A stretch of 51,533 nucleotides of DNA from the NCBI GenBank assembly GCA_028709805.1, contig JAQUTL010000019.1, positions 1 through 51,533 of the forward strand. Reading direction: 5' to 3'. Shown one piece after another: positions 16,767-25,465 of the stretch. A model generated the notes under the pieces. That model did no database searches, was not told where the DNA came from, and worked only from the letters and a program-made list of their open reading frames with translations. Origin of the DNA: Victivallaceae bacterium (GTDB lineage Bacteria; Verrucomicrobiota; Lentisphaeria; Victivallales; Victivallaceae). Position 1 is the stretch's first letter. Every line of letters starts with the position of its first letter. Both the position numbers and the translations under genes were made by a program.

Positions 16767-19016
16767 TCAGTGTTTTTTCTCAACTTTCTTGATCTTGCCG
16801 GAGACCTTGTCGTCCACTTCCTCGGACTCGACAGCCTCAAGTTCCTCGGTGTTGAGCGACTCCACAAACACCGTTTTTTCCAAGTCGGCAGTGCTGACGT
16901 GGCCGACCACGCGGCCGTCGTCGGCGGCGTTTCCGCGATTCATATCGGAGAGCCGCTTGAACATTTTGCGCAGGTCAACCAGTCCGCCGATTGAGAACCA
17001 GACGGTGGAGACCGCCGCCACCAGCAGCTGCAGCGGCAGCGTGTAATAGAGCCACCACTTTTCCCAGAAGAGGTCATCGGTTTTGAAGCCTTCCCAGCCG
17101 AGGAAGTCCCACGGCAGAGCGATGACCAGCTGAACCAGGAAGGTGGCAAAGGTGAAGATCGACCAGATGAACACCGACCAGGCCAACACTTTGTCTCCGG
17201 TGGTATATTCGGCGGAAATACCGATGAATCTGGAGATGGAGAAGCCTTCTTTCCGGCTCTCCTCGGCGACATCCGCCACCTTGTGCTCCATATTGTAGAT
17301 GCCGCGGTGAAGCATGCGGTCAAGATTGAAGTCCTCGCGGCAGGTGAGCAGCGAAACAATGATGTACAGCGCCGCGCTGGAGATACAGGCGACAAAGCTG
17401 ATTTCGGCGCCGGTGAACGGGAACCGGATGTCGATATCAAGAATGCTCCAGCTGGCGATCGGAACGTTGAGGTCCATCCACAGTACGAAGGTTTTGAAAC
17501 TCTCCATCAGCGCCGGATGGGTGTTCATGATCGCCGGATAAATGTCCGATCCCCAGAACTGAATCAGCAGCAGACCGCCGACCGACACCACCGCGCCCCA
17601 GATCATAGCCGCCCATGCGCCGGCGGCCGTGCCCTTCTTCCAGTAAAGTCCGCCGATGATGGCCGACCCGGCGCCTCCGGCGTAAATCGCACCGGTGATG
17701 CTGAAGAACATGATAATATAGGTGGTCTGCCCCACCAGGAAGCTCCAGAGCCAGGCGAAAATCGCCACACCGACGATCGCGCAGCGCAGCAGGATCAGCT
17801 GTACCTTGGGCGAGAACGGCTTCTTGCGGAACGGCAGCACAATGTCCTGAATAAAGATCGATCCCCAGCTGTGCAGATAGGTCGAGTCGGTGGAGATCAT
17901 CAGGAACATCATCATTGCGAAGAAGATGCCGGTCATGCCCATGGTCGGCAGTATCTGCCGCAGCACCATCGGAACGGTCATCTGGGTGCGGAGGGTGTAG
18001 GTTGCCTGAATGTCGGCCGCGCTGGTGCCGGCGGAGATGCGGTTCTGAATCTCGGACTGCATGACCGCGGCCTTTTCCGCAAAGTCCGGATGGTACATGT
18101 AGATATAGACGCCGAACGCCATAAGCAGAATCATGATCACGTTGAAGCCGGCGCGCCAGGTGCCGAGCACCGCGCCCATTTTCTGCTCATGCGGCGTGGC
18201 GCCGGCGCAGTAGTAGCCCTGATTGCCCTGCCACGACATGCGGCTGTAAACCGTGCCGAACAGCCCCATCAGGACGAACAGTGCGTTGAAATCGCGCATC
18301 TGGGTGGTGGCGAATGGGTTGAAGAAGCTCTGGCTGACCGGTCTTGCGCTCATCACGTCAATGAACTGGTCGGCGGTGAAGTAGTAAACCATGTAGACGG
18401 CGACCGCCGCGTAGCAGAAGTAGCCGAAGACGCCCTGAAGACAGTCGGACACCATGTTGCTGAGCTGGCCGCCGCGCAGCACGATGAACAGCGCCACACA
18501 GAGGAAGAACGCCATCAGGAAGCCGAAGGTGTCCACGCTGAACAATCCGAGGTTCAGGCGGTCCGGCAGCTGGCAGTAATACATAATGAAGTGGCCGCCC
18601 ACCGCCGGGAAGATCGCGTAGTTGACGATGCCGGCGACAAAGGCGACAAATCCGGAAAAGATACGGAACGATTTGTTGTAACGCAGCTCGAAGAACTGCG
18701 ACATGGTCATGACGCGGGTCTCGCGGTAGCGGTAGATGATAAATCCGCTCAAGGTCAGCAGGAAGCCGAGCAGAATGGCGAAGTTGCCCCAGAACTCATA
18801 GGCCAGACCGGAAACGTATTTCACCTCAAGCGAGTTGATCACCGAGATCAACCCCAGCGCCGCGGCGCCGTCCGCCACTGCGATAAGATAGCGTCCGGCA
18901 ACGCGGCCGGCGGTCATGAAGTCCGCCACGCCGGTGATGTAACGTTGAACGCGCCATCCGAAATAAAGCACAATCAGGAGGGGGATAACCGCGATCGTCC
19001 AGTCAATCCAATGCAT
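16767..19016 (-). CDS. Sodium:solute symporter (SSS family), long form
   Basis: 749 residues with about 13-15 membrane segments, much longer than the usual 480-550 of the family. The SSS core occupies roughly residues 1-560: DFMTAGRVAGRYLIAVADGAA near the start corresponds to the region that helps form the sodium site, and FSITGAIYAGGAGSAIIGGLYWKKGT is typical of the last core helices. An extra C-terminal part adds a linker (YNMEHKVADVAEE), two more membrane segments and a charged tail ending in KIKKVEKKH. AAAGGA precedes the ATG. It is probably a sugar, acid or other small-metabolite importer; the substrate cannot be assigned. It is transcribed alone with its own terminator. Confidence 0.88.
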   Translation of the reverse strand: MHWIDWTIAVIPLLIVLYFGWRVQRYITGVADFMTAGRVAGRYLIAVADGAAALGLISVINSLEVKYVSGLAYEFWGNFAILLGFLLTLSGFIIYRYRETRVMTMSQFFELRYNKSFRIFSGFVAFVAGIVNYAIFPAVGGHFIMYYCQLPDRLNLGLFSVDTFGFLMAFFLCVALFIVLRGGQLSNMVSDCLQGVFGYFCYAAVAVYMVYYFTADQFIDVMSARPVSQSFFNPFATTQMRDFNALFVLMGLFGTVYSRMSWQGNQGYYCAGATPHEQKMGAVLGTWRAGFNVIMILLMAFGVYIYMYHPDFAEKAAVMQSEIQNRISAGTSAADIQATYTLRTQMTVPMVLRQILPTMGMTGIFFAMMMFLMISTDSTYLHSWGSIFIQDIVLPFRKKPFSPKVQLILLRCAIVGVAIFAWLWSFLVGQTTYIIMFFSITGAIYAGGAGSAIIGGLYWKKGTAAGAWAAMIWGAVVSVGGLLLIQFWGSDIYPAIMNTHPALMESFKTFVLWMDLNVPIASWSILDIDIRFPFTGAEISFVACISSAALYIIVSLLTCREDFNLDRMLHRGIYNMEHKVADVAEESRKEGFSISRFIGISAEYTTGDKVLAWSVFIWSIFTFATFLVQLVIALPWDFLGWEGFKTDDLFWEKWWLYYTLPLQLLVAAVSTVWFSIGGLVDLRKMFKRLSDMNRGNAADDGRVVGHVSTADLEKTVFVESLNTEELEAVESEEVDDKVSGKIKKVEKKH

Positions 19017-19101
19017 TATTAGTTCCTTTGTTTTATTATTTTATATCTTATTTCAAGATCAAACACGGGTTATGGTTTCCTGAATGTAATCCGTCGGCGT
19101 G

Positions 19102-19129
19102 CTTTTTTCAAGCGTTAAGCTGAAAAAAG
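19102..19129. other. Hairpin after waaA
   Basis: GCTGAAAAAAG (19119-19129) pairs with CTTTTTTCAAGC (19102-19113), with one bulged base and a 5-base loop. It begins two bases after the waaA stop. There is no U-tract after the stem, so it is at best an imperfect terminator. Confidence 0.35.
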
Positions 19130-19131
19130 TC

Positions 19132-20403
19132 TTATAAAAGTCCGATCAGCTTGGCGGTGGCCCCGCAATTAACCGCGATTGCCGTCCGGCCGCGCTCGCC
19201 GATTCCGGCGGCTTTTTCGGGATCGGAGAGCAGTCCGGCGACTGCCGCGGTCAACCCGGCGTCGGTGGTGCGCACCACGCCGCCGGCGTCGGATAGAACC
19301 TTCATCACGAAGCGGAAATTGGACATTTTTTCACCGGTGACCACCGGTTTGCCGAGCAGCGCCGGTTCGATCGGATTGTGTCCGCCGTCCTGACCGGCGA
19401 AGCTTTTGCCCATCACCACCACGTCGGCGCCCTTCATCAGTTTCACCAGTTCGCCGGTGGTGTCGGCCAGCAGCACGTCCACCGGAGCGGACGCTGCCTC
19501 GACGCTCCGTCTGGCGAATGACAGCCCGCCGTTCTTAAGCAGCGCGGCCACTTCGCTTCCGCGTTCGGCGTGACGCGGTGCCAGAACCAGACGCAGCGCC
19601 GGAAAATCCGGTTTCAGCGCCTTGAACGTCCGGATCAGCAGATCCTCCTCGCCGGGATGGGTGCTGGCGCCGATCAGAATGGAAGATTTTCCGGCGCCGA
19701 AATAGGCGGAAAAATCCACCGGTTCAAGTGCCGGATCAATGAACTGGTCGAATTTAAGATTGCCGGTAACGGTGACTTTCGCCGCCGGACTGACGGCAAG
19801 AAAACGGTCGGCGTCGCCTTTGCTCTGGGCGGCGATAACGTCAAACTTCGCCAGAAGCGGCGCAAAGAAAAAACCGAACCGCCGATACCCGCGACTGGAA
19901 TGATCGGACATGCGGGCGTTCACCAGCGCCAGACGCACATTCCGTTTTTTGGCCTGAAGTATCATATTCGGCCATATCTCGGTTTCAAATATCGCCAGTT
20001 CGTCGACTTTCAGCAGACGAAAAAAGCGGGCGACCGTCCACGGGAAGTCAATCGGGGCATAGATCACCTGAACTTGTTCCGGCGCCTTGTTCCGCGCCAG
20101 CTCCTGACCGGTAGTGGTGGTGGTGGACAGAATGATCCGCCGCCCCGAATCAGCCTCCAGCAGCTTGCGGATCAGCGAAAGCGCGATCATGGTTTCCCCG
20201 ACGCTGACCGCGTGGAGCCATATTCCGCCCTTTTCACCGCGCCAGCGGTTCAGCCGGTCGGCGGAAAAAATTGCGAAGCGCTCCGGGAACGTCTTTTTCC
20301 AGCCGGGACGGAAAATCAGCTTCCAGATCAGTCCGGGCAGAAAAGCCAGAAAACCGAACGGCAGCAGCAGATCGTACAACAGAATGATTATTTTGAAGAA
20401 CAT
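19132..20403 (-). CDS. waaA: 3-deoxy-D-manno-octulosonic acid (Kdo) transferase
   Basis: 423 residues, the normal length. It transfers Kdo from CMP-Kdo to the lipid A precursor at the inner membrane. Signatures are an N-terminal membrane anchor (about 1-25), WLHAVSVGETMIALSLIRKL, STTTTTGQELA, YAPIDFPWTV, FETEIWPNMI and ALVNARMSDHSSRGY, all standard for KdtA. The C-terminal half keeps GASTHPGEE and GKSFAGQDGGHNPIEPAL. It overlaps the preceding phosphatase-like gene by 16 bases and ends the ROK-uvrC-phosphatase-waaA chain. It is direct evidence for a lipopolysaccharide outer membrane. Confidence 0.97.
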   Translation of the reverse strand: MFFKIIILLYDLLLPFGFLAFLPGLIWKLIFRPGWKKTFPERFAIFSADRLNRWRGEKGGIWLHAVSVGETMIALSLIRKLLEADSGRRIILSTTTTTGQELARNKAPEQVQVIYAPIDFPWTVARFFRLLKVDELAIFETEIWPNMILQAKKRNVRLALVNARMSDHSSRGYRRFGFFFAPLLAKFDVIAAQSKGDADRFLAVSPAAKVTVTGNLKFDQFIDPALEPVDFSAYFGAGKSSILIGASTHPGEEDLLIRTFKALKPDFPALRLVLAPRHAERGSEVAALLKNGGLSFARRSVEAASAPVDVLLADTTGELVKLMKGADVVVMGKSFAGQDGGHNPIEPALLGKPVVTGEKMSNFRFVMKVLSDAGGVVRTTDAGLTAAVAGLLSDPEKAAGIGERGRTAIAVNCGATAKLIGLL

Positions 20404-21869
20404 GATGCGGAGGACGCGCCTTCCTGATATTTACGGTATATTTGGTAGACCGAACGGGACGACAACGCACGGTCGGGATAAAATTCAATATTCCGGATCT
20501 CGCCGTTGAATGTGAACTTGTAGCTTCCGGTGCCGTCCTGCCCGAAATGAACGGTCAGGCCGCTTGCGGGCGCCGCATTCTCCGCCTCGCCGGAAAGAAA
20601 ATGGAACGAACCGTCCGGACGGCCCTCATAGAAACGGCATTCGCCGTCGGCGGCGATCGAGACCGCCATGAACACCCATTCGCCCGGCAGCGGATCGAAC
20701 GCCCCGACGTCCAGCCGCCACGCCCCGGAAACACATCCGACGTTGCAGACATATCCGGGGCCGGTCCAGCCGTTGGAGGTTCCGGCGGCAACCACAATAC
20801 CGGGATTTTTGCCGTCATTCCAGTCTTTGTTGGAGAACACCGGGGCGTCGCCGGGCTGCTCGCCGTCGGCGCGCACCATCATGGTCAGGGTGAATGGAAT
20901 ATCTTTGATTTTAAGACCGGAGTCAAACGGTGTTTTTCCGCCGGCGATTTTTTGGCATTCCGGCGGCTCTGCAGAAGCGGTGCATTCTGCGGAGCTGACA
21001 TTGGCTCCGAGCGGGCGGCCGTCCAGTCCGAGTTTTGCCGGATCAAGTCCAAAGTGGGCGAGCATGGTGGCCGGAACATCGACCACCGAGCAAGGGGCGG
21101 CCAGTTCGCCGGACTTGACATGCCGGCCTGCCACCACCACCGGAACTTTTTCGGCGTGGGCGCTGGGCATGCCGTGACCGGTGTGATAGCCGCCGTGGTC
21201 GGAGGTGACGATGATGAGCCAGTCTTCGTTTTTGAATTCCGGCCGGGCGGCGACGGCGGAAAGCATCTCGCCGATGATCGCGTCGCAGCCGGAAATAGTG
21301 TTCCGATAAGTTGCGGTGTGCGGGTAAAATCCAACGTTGTGCCCGGCGGCGTCCGGCGCGTTGATGTAGACCATCATGGCGTCCACGCCGTTTCCGATCC
21401 GCTCCACCGCCGCCGCGGCCACCGCGCTGTCGCCGACTTCAAGATATTCGACATTGCCCTTGGCCCGCACCTGGCCGGACTCGCCCCAGCCGTACAGAAA
21501 CGCCGTCCGATGGTCCGGTGCAAGATAACTCAGGACATGCGGCCAATCTTCGTAGTTGCCGCCGGCGGTTTTGCCGTTGTCGGTCACCAGATTTTTCACC
21601 GCGGTGACGCCGGTGGCGATGGCGGCGTGGTTTGGCGCGGAGTTGGCCGGTGCGTCCGGAACGGTATCAACGGAGAAACTCCATGCGCCGCGATATCCGG
21701 GCTGCCAGGCGTCTTCCGTCATAAGTTTATCCAGATTGGGAGTCGGTGTATCGAAAAAGCTGTCGGCGCGGGCGCCGTCAAGCATGATCACCAGCGATTT
21801 GGGAGCCTCGCCGCCGAACAGCGACACAGCGGCGGCGGAAAGCAGCGCGCCAAGCAGTTTTTTATTCAT
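20388..21869 (-). CDS. Exported alkaline-phosphatase-superfamily phosphodiesterase with LamG-like tail
   Basis: 493 residues. A signal peptide (about 1-20) is followed by a type I phosphodiesterase/nucleotide-pyrophosphatase domain. VIMLDGARAD holds the first metal Asp. NSAPNHAAIATG matches the TxPNH nucleophile motif with Ser in place of Thr. DAAGH, TSDHGG and GHG supply the remaining metal ligands. Residues about 325-480 look like a concanavalin/LamG-type beta-sandwich (KIKDIPFTLTMMV, GEWVFMAVSIA, FNGEIRNIEFYPDRALS), probably binding carbohydrate or surface. GGAGG precedes the ATG, and the gene overlaps uvrC by 8 bases. Target unknown: phosphodiester, phosphonate or sulfate. Confidence 0.82.
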   Translation of the reverse strand: MNKKLLGALLSAAAVSLFGGEAPKSLVIMLDGARADSFFDTPTPNLDKLMTEDAWQPGYRGAWSFSVDTVPDAPANSAPNHAAIATGVTAVKNLVTDNGKTAGGNYEDWPHVLSYLAPDHRTAFLYGWGESGQVRAKGNVEYLEVGDSAVAAAAVERIGNGVDAMMVYINAPDAAGHNVGFYPHTATYRNTISGCDAIIGEMLSAVAARPEFKNEDWLIIVTSDHGGYHTGHGMPSAHAEKVPVVVAGRHVKSGELAAPCSVVDVPATMLAHFGLDPAKLGLDGRPLGANVSSAECTASAEPPECQKIAGGKTPFDSGLKIKDIPFTLTMMVRADGEQPGDAPVFSNKDWNDGKNPGIVVAAGTSNGWTGPGYVCNVGCVSGAWRLDVGAFDPLPGEWVFMAVSIAADGECRFYEGRPDGSFHFLSGEAENAAPASGLTVHFGQDGTGSYKFTFNGEIRNIEFYPDRALSSRSVYQIYRKYQEGASSASCSSK

Positions 21870-23385
21870 CGGAATCCTCCTTTTCTGTTTCCGGTTTCTC
21901 TACTATAACCTCCGTGCGGTTTTTTTGCAAGCTATCCGCGACCTTGCCGGCGAAAGCGGCGCCGATGCCGGGAACTTTTCCCGCGATTTCCTCCGGCGTG
22001 GCGCGCCGCAGCGCGCGAACCGAACCAAAGGCGGAAAGCAACGCCTTTTTACGGGCTTCACCGACGCCGGGAATTTCATCCAGCAGCGACTCGCTGAGCC
22101 GCGCCTGCCGCAGTCCGCGATGGTAGGTGATGGCGAAACGGTGCGACTCGTCGCGCAGCGCCTGCAGCATCCGCAGTCCGAGATGGTGATGATCCAGCAC
22201 CACCGGCTCGCTTCTGCCCGGAATATAGATTTCCTCGTTCTTCTTGGCCAGACCGACCACCGGGAACGGCGGCGTCTTCAACGCCACCAGTGCCTCGATC
22301 GCGCTGGAAAGCTGCCCCTTGCCGCCGTCGACCACCAGCAGATCGGGCATCGGCTCGTTTCCGGCCAGCTTGCGTAAAAAGTGGCGGGTGATCGCCTCCT
22401 TCATCATGGCGAAGTCGTCACTCTGATGCACGGTCTTGATGCGGAATCTCCGGTAGTGCGCCCGGTCCGGACGGCCGCCGCGAAAGGCGACCAGACTGGC
22501 CACCGCAAGTTTGCCGAGAATGTTCGAGATGTCGAAACATTCGATGCGGTCCGGCGGATTATCCAGCGCCAGCGCCTCCTGAAGCGCGGTCACCGCCGGC
22601 ATGCCGCCGACCGCCGGGATCGCGGCGTTGCGGAAATTGCGGTTGCGCCGGCCGAAAACCGCCGAAAGATTGTCGCGCACATCGCGCAGCAGCGCCGCCT
22701 TTTCAAAACGCAGCGCGGCGACGGCGGCGGTCATTTTCACCTCCAGCTCGGCCAGCAGCGAAGCGATGTCGCCATTGAGCACCCGGAGCATTCCGGCAAC
22801 CTGAACGGCGTATTCCTCGCGGGTTATCTTGCCGCAGCAGGGAGCGAGACAGTCCCGGACGATCCGCTTGAGGCAGCGCTTTCTGGTCTCCTCCGACGGC
22901 TGTTCGTCGCGGCAGGCGCGCAGTCCGAATCTGGCGAGCAGAAATTCCAGCGTCGAGCGCAGCGCCGACCCGTGAGGAAACGGCCCGAAATACTCCGCTC
23001 CGTCATCCTTGCGGATCCTGGCGCAGCGGAGCGTGGGAAATTCGGCGCGGCGGTCAAGTTTCAGCAGCAGATAGCGCTTGTCGTCGCGCATCAGGACATT
23101 GTAATACGGCGCGTATTCCTTAATCAGCCGCGACTCGAGGATCAGCGCCTCGTCCTCGCTTTTCACCACATAGAATTCCCATGAGTAAATCGAGTTGATC
23201 AGACTGCGCCGGCGCGGATCGGCCATGTCGGCGTGCGACTTGCGGAAGTAGCTGGAGAGCCGCCGCCGCAGATTTTTCGCCTTGCCCACATAGATGACAC
23301 TGCCAAACCGGTCGCGATGCACATAGACTCCCGGCTCGGCCGGTATTTCGGACGACACAAACTCCTTGATGCGCTCCAAAGCCAT
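21862..23385 (-). CDS. uvrC: UvrABC excinuclease subunit C, short form
   Basis: 507 residues against about 600 in most bacteria. The GIY-YIG nuclease domain (about 15-95) reads PGVYVHRDRFGSVIYVGKAKN. A four-Cys cluster (C158, C171, C179, C183) matches the iron-sulfur site. The UVR helix pair is LEVKMTAAVAALRFEKAALLRDV. The RNase H-like nuclease keeps CFDISN, SDDFAMMKEA, LLVVDGGKGQL and DESHRFAITYHR, so all four catalytic positions are present. A helix-hairpin-helix pair ends the protein. The missing length falls between UVR and the RNase H domain and should not abolish incision. It makes both cuts during nucleotide excision repair. It starts one base after the ROK stop. Confidence 0.95.
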   Translation of the reverse strand: MALERIKEFVSSEIPAEPGVYVHRDRFGSVIYVGKAKNLRRRLSSYFRKSHADMADPRRRSLINSIYSWEFYVVKSEDEALILESRLIKEYAPYYNVLMRDDKRYLLLKLDRRAEFPTLRCARIRKDDGAEYFGPFPHGSALRSTLEFLLARFGLRACRDEQPSEETRKRCLKRIVRDCLAPCCGKITREEYAVQVAGMLRVLNGDIASLLAELEVKMTAAVAALRFEKAALLRDVRDNLSAVFGRRNRNFRNAAIPAVGGMPAVTALQEALALDNPPDRIECFDISNILGKLAVASLVAFRGGRPDRAHYRRFRIKTVHQSDDFAMMKEAITRHFLRKLAGNEPMPDLLVVDGGKGQLSSAIEALVALKTPPFPVVGLAKKNEEIYIPGRSEPVVLDHHHLGLRMLQALRDESHRFAITYHRGLRQARLSESLLDEIPGVGEARKKALLSAFGSVRALRRATPEEIAGKVPGIGAAFAGKVADSLQKNRTEVIVEKPETEKEDSDE

Positions 23386-23386
23386 G

Positions 23387-24379
23387 TTACCTGGGCAGGT
23401 CGAACTCGCCGAGTTCGTAAAGCCCGTTCAACGCCGCGGCGATCCCGGCGTAGGCGCCGATGTCGCGCTTCAGGGCCGACGGCACGATGTCGCACACGTC
23501 CAGCATCTCCCGCCACGCAAACTGCGGTACATAACGCAGCAGCGGCTCCATGAACAGGTCGCCGATCGCCCACGCGAAAGTGCCAAGCACCACCTTTTCC
23601 GGATTCAGCGAGTTGATGAACCCGCCGATCGCCTGGGCGTTCAGCCGCATGATCTCGTCCCACAGCCGGACGGCATAGGCGTCCTTGATCCGGACGGCCT
23701 TTTCCAACGCCACCATATCGACGTTTTCGAGCGAACCGGCGAATCTGACCACCGCCGCGTCGGGCGTTTCAGCCAGTTCGCGCCGCATGCGGGCCGCGAT
23801 CGCCTTGCCGCCGCAGTAGGCCTCATAACAGCCGCTGAGTCCGCAGTTGCACTTGATGCCTCCGGGAATAAGAACCACATGACCGACCTCGCCCGCCTGA
23901 CCGCACCGTCCGGTGACCAAGTGGCCGGCGGCGATGATTCCGGCGCCGATGCCGGTGGACATGGTAAGATAGATAGCGTCCTGCGCACCCTTCGCCGCGC
24001 CGAAAAACCATTCGGCAAGCATGGCGCAGTTGGCGTCATTCTCAAAAAATCCGGGCAGACCAAGCCCGTCGCTGACAATCTGGCGAATCGGCACATTATG
24101 CCATTTCAGGTTGTTGGTGGGGTGGGTCATCACGCCGTTGCGGTAGTCCGCCGGCCCCGGCGACGAAATGCCGAATGCGCCGACGTCGTGCATGGACGCG
24201 CCGGATTCCTCAACCATCTTCCGGGCCATGGAGATCATCAGCGGAGTAACCTCTTCCGGCGTGGTGTCCACATTGTCGATTCTGGCGGAGGCGCGGATGT
24301 TTCCGCGGGCATCGCCAAGCGAAAGCGCGATTTTGGTTCCGCCGATGTCGAACCCCAAAAGCAAAGTGTCTTCCTTCAT
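23387..24379 (-). CDS. ROK-family sugar kinase
   Basis: 330 residues. The ATP-binding start is GFDIGGTKIALSLGD. The sugar-site motif is FFENDANCAMLAEWFFG, with the catalytic Asp in ENDAN, followed by TMSTGIGAGIIAAGHL. The zinc finger is GHVVLIPGGIKCNCGLSGCYEAY, the ROK pattern of one His and three Cys. There is no N-terminal DNA-binding domain, so it is a kinase rather than a repressor. Glucokinase or an N-acetylhexosamine kinase is likely. It heads the minus-strand chain with uvrC, a phosphatase-like gene and waaA, and is divergent from exbB. Confidence 0.9.
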   Translation of the reverse strand: MKEDTLLLGFDIGGTKIALSLGDARGNIRASARIDNVDTTPEEVTPLMISMARKMVEESGASMHDVGAFGISSPGPADYRNGVMTHPTNNLKWHNVPIRQIVSDGLGLPGFFENDANCAMLAEWFFGAAKGAQDAIYLTMSTGIGAGIIAAGHLVTGRCGQAGEVGHVVLIPGGIKCNCGLSGCYEAYCGGKAIAARMRRELAETPDAAVVRFAGSLENVDMVALEKAVRIKDAYAVRLWDEIMRLNAQAIGGFINSLNPEKVVLGTFAWAIGDLFMEPLLRYVPQFAWREMLDVCDIVPSALKRDIGAYAGIAAALNGLYELGEFDLPR

Positions 24380-24434
24380 GTCAAGGCATCCTGAAATATT
24401 GATAATTTTTGAATTTGCGATTAGCTTTAATGAA

Positions 24435-24475
24435 TATACTCTGCTATCTTATAAAATGAAAGTTTTCAAATGAAA
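24435..24475 (+). promoter_or_regulatory. Possible exbB promoter and alternating TGAAA repeats
   Basis: TATACT (24435-24440) is a good -10 with no clear -35. After it, TGAAA (24457-24461), TTTCA (24464-24468) and TGAAA (24471-24475) alternate in orientation with 2-base gaps. The layout of three short units recalls Fur-type boxes, but the sequence does not match the GATAAT consensus. Regulation of the exb/tonB operon through this site is a guess. Confidence 0.35.
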
Positions 24476-24492
24476 AAAGTCGGGAGATATTT

Positions 24493-25449
24493 ATGAATTT
24501 TCTGTTGGTGCTGGCGGGGGGGATGGGTGCGACCGAGGGGGCGTTTTACGCCTATGACACCAGTGACGGCGTTGGCAAGGGAATCGTGCTGCTGCTGCTG
24601 GCCGGCAGCGTGGTGACATGGTCGATCATGGTGGATAAATTTCTGAGTCTGCGCCGCGCCCAGCAGCTCTCCGAACGGTTCATCGCAAAGTTCCGCAAGG
24701 CGGCCGCGCTCGGCAGTCCGCAGCTGTGGAAGGACGCCTCCACCGATCCGGGGCCGGTGGCCCGCGTTTACGCCGCCGGAGCCGACAAGCTTTTCACTTA
24801 TACCGCCGACAACAAGGGCGGTGCGCTTACCGTGGCCCAGCGCGAGGCAATCCGCACCGTGCTGGACAACGCGGTGTCCGATCAGATACTGTCGCTGGAA
24901 GAGCGGGTGCCGTGGCTGGCGCTGGCGGTGTCGGCCAGTCCGTTTTTCGGGCTGTTCGGCACGGTGTGGGGCGTGATGCTCGCATTCTGCGGCGCGGCGA
25001 AAGTCGGCCGGGCGGACATCGCGGCGCTGGCGCCGGGCGTCGCCGGTGCGCTGCTCACCACCGTGGTTGGTTTGGTGGTGGCGATCCCGTCGCTGATCGG
25101 CTACAACATTCTCACCGGCTCCATCCGCAAGACCACCACCTATATGGACAGCTTTGTGGAGGAGTTCATGACCCGGCTCGGCCTTGAACAGATTGAACTG
25201 GACAAGGACTCCGGCTCCGCCTCGTCCGTCCGCGGCGCCGCCCAGGGGTTTGCCGCCGGCCCGGACTATTCCGAAGCACAGGTGGTCATGCCGCTGAAGA
25301 CCGTGCTGGCCGCCGCGGCGCCGCAGCCCAGACCGGCGGTTCCGCCGTCGCCGCCGTCGCCGCTTCAGCCCCGGGTGATCTTCGACGGCCGGGAAATCGA
25401 ACCCCGCCAGAGCGAGATGCCGATCGGCAACGACGGTTCAAAACGGTAG
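24493..25449 (+). CDS. exbB: ExbB/TolQ/MotA-family proton channel
   Basis: 318 residues. Three membrane segments fall at about 30-48, 140-163 and 178-203, with a long cytoplasmic loop between the first two. The core SPFFGLFGTVWGVMLAF and the following LAPGVAGALLTTVVGLVVAIPSLIGYN are the ExbB/TolQ signature. The C-terminal tail (about 265-318) is Pro-rich, which is unusual. With ExbD it forms the inner-membrane motor that uses the proton gradient to energise TonB-like proteins. GGGAGA precedes the ATG. It is the first gene of a five-gene operon ending in an M16 peptidase. ExbB rather than TolQ is preferred because no tolB or pal is nearby and two TonB-like genes follow. Confidence 0.88.
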   Translation: MNFLLVLAGGMGATEGAFYAYDTSDGVGKGIVLLLLAGSVVTWSIMVDKFLSLRRAQQLSERFIAKFRKAAALGSPQLWKDASTDPGPVARVYAAGADKLFTYTADNKGGALTVAQREAIRTVLDNAVSDQILSLEERVPWLALAVSASPFFGLFGTVWGVMLAFCGAAKVGRADIAALAPGVAGALLTTVVGLVVAIPSLIGYNILTGSIRKTTTYMDSFVEEFMTRLGLEQIELDKDSGSASSVRGAAQGFAAGPDYSEAQVVMPLKTVLAAAAPQPRPAVPPSPPSPLQPRVIFDGREIEPRQSEMPIGNDGSKR

Positions 25450-25465
25450 CGCGGAGTCTGCGATT

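Noticed and set aside
17283..19022. A 579-codon open frame on the + strand opposite the symporter gene
   Set aside because: It mirrors the symporter gene in antisense, is His/Glu/Arg-rich as expected from GC-biased third positions, has no ribosome site and resembles no family.
20442..21908. A 488-codon open frame opposite the phosphodiesterase gene
   Set aside because: Antisense shadow; the minus-strand gene has signal peptide, motifs and ribosome site.
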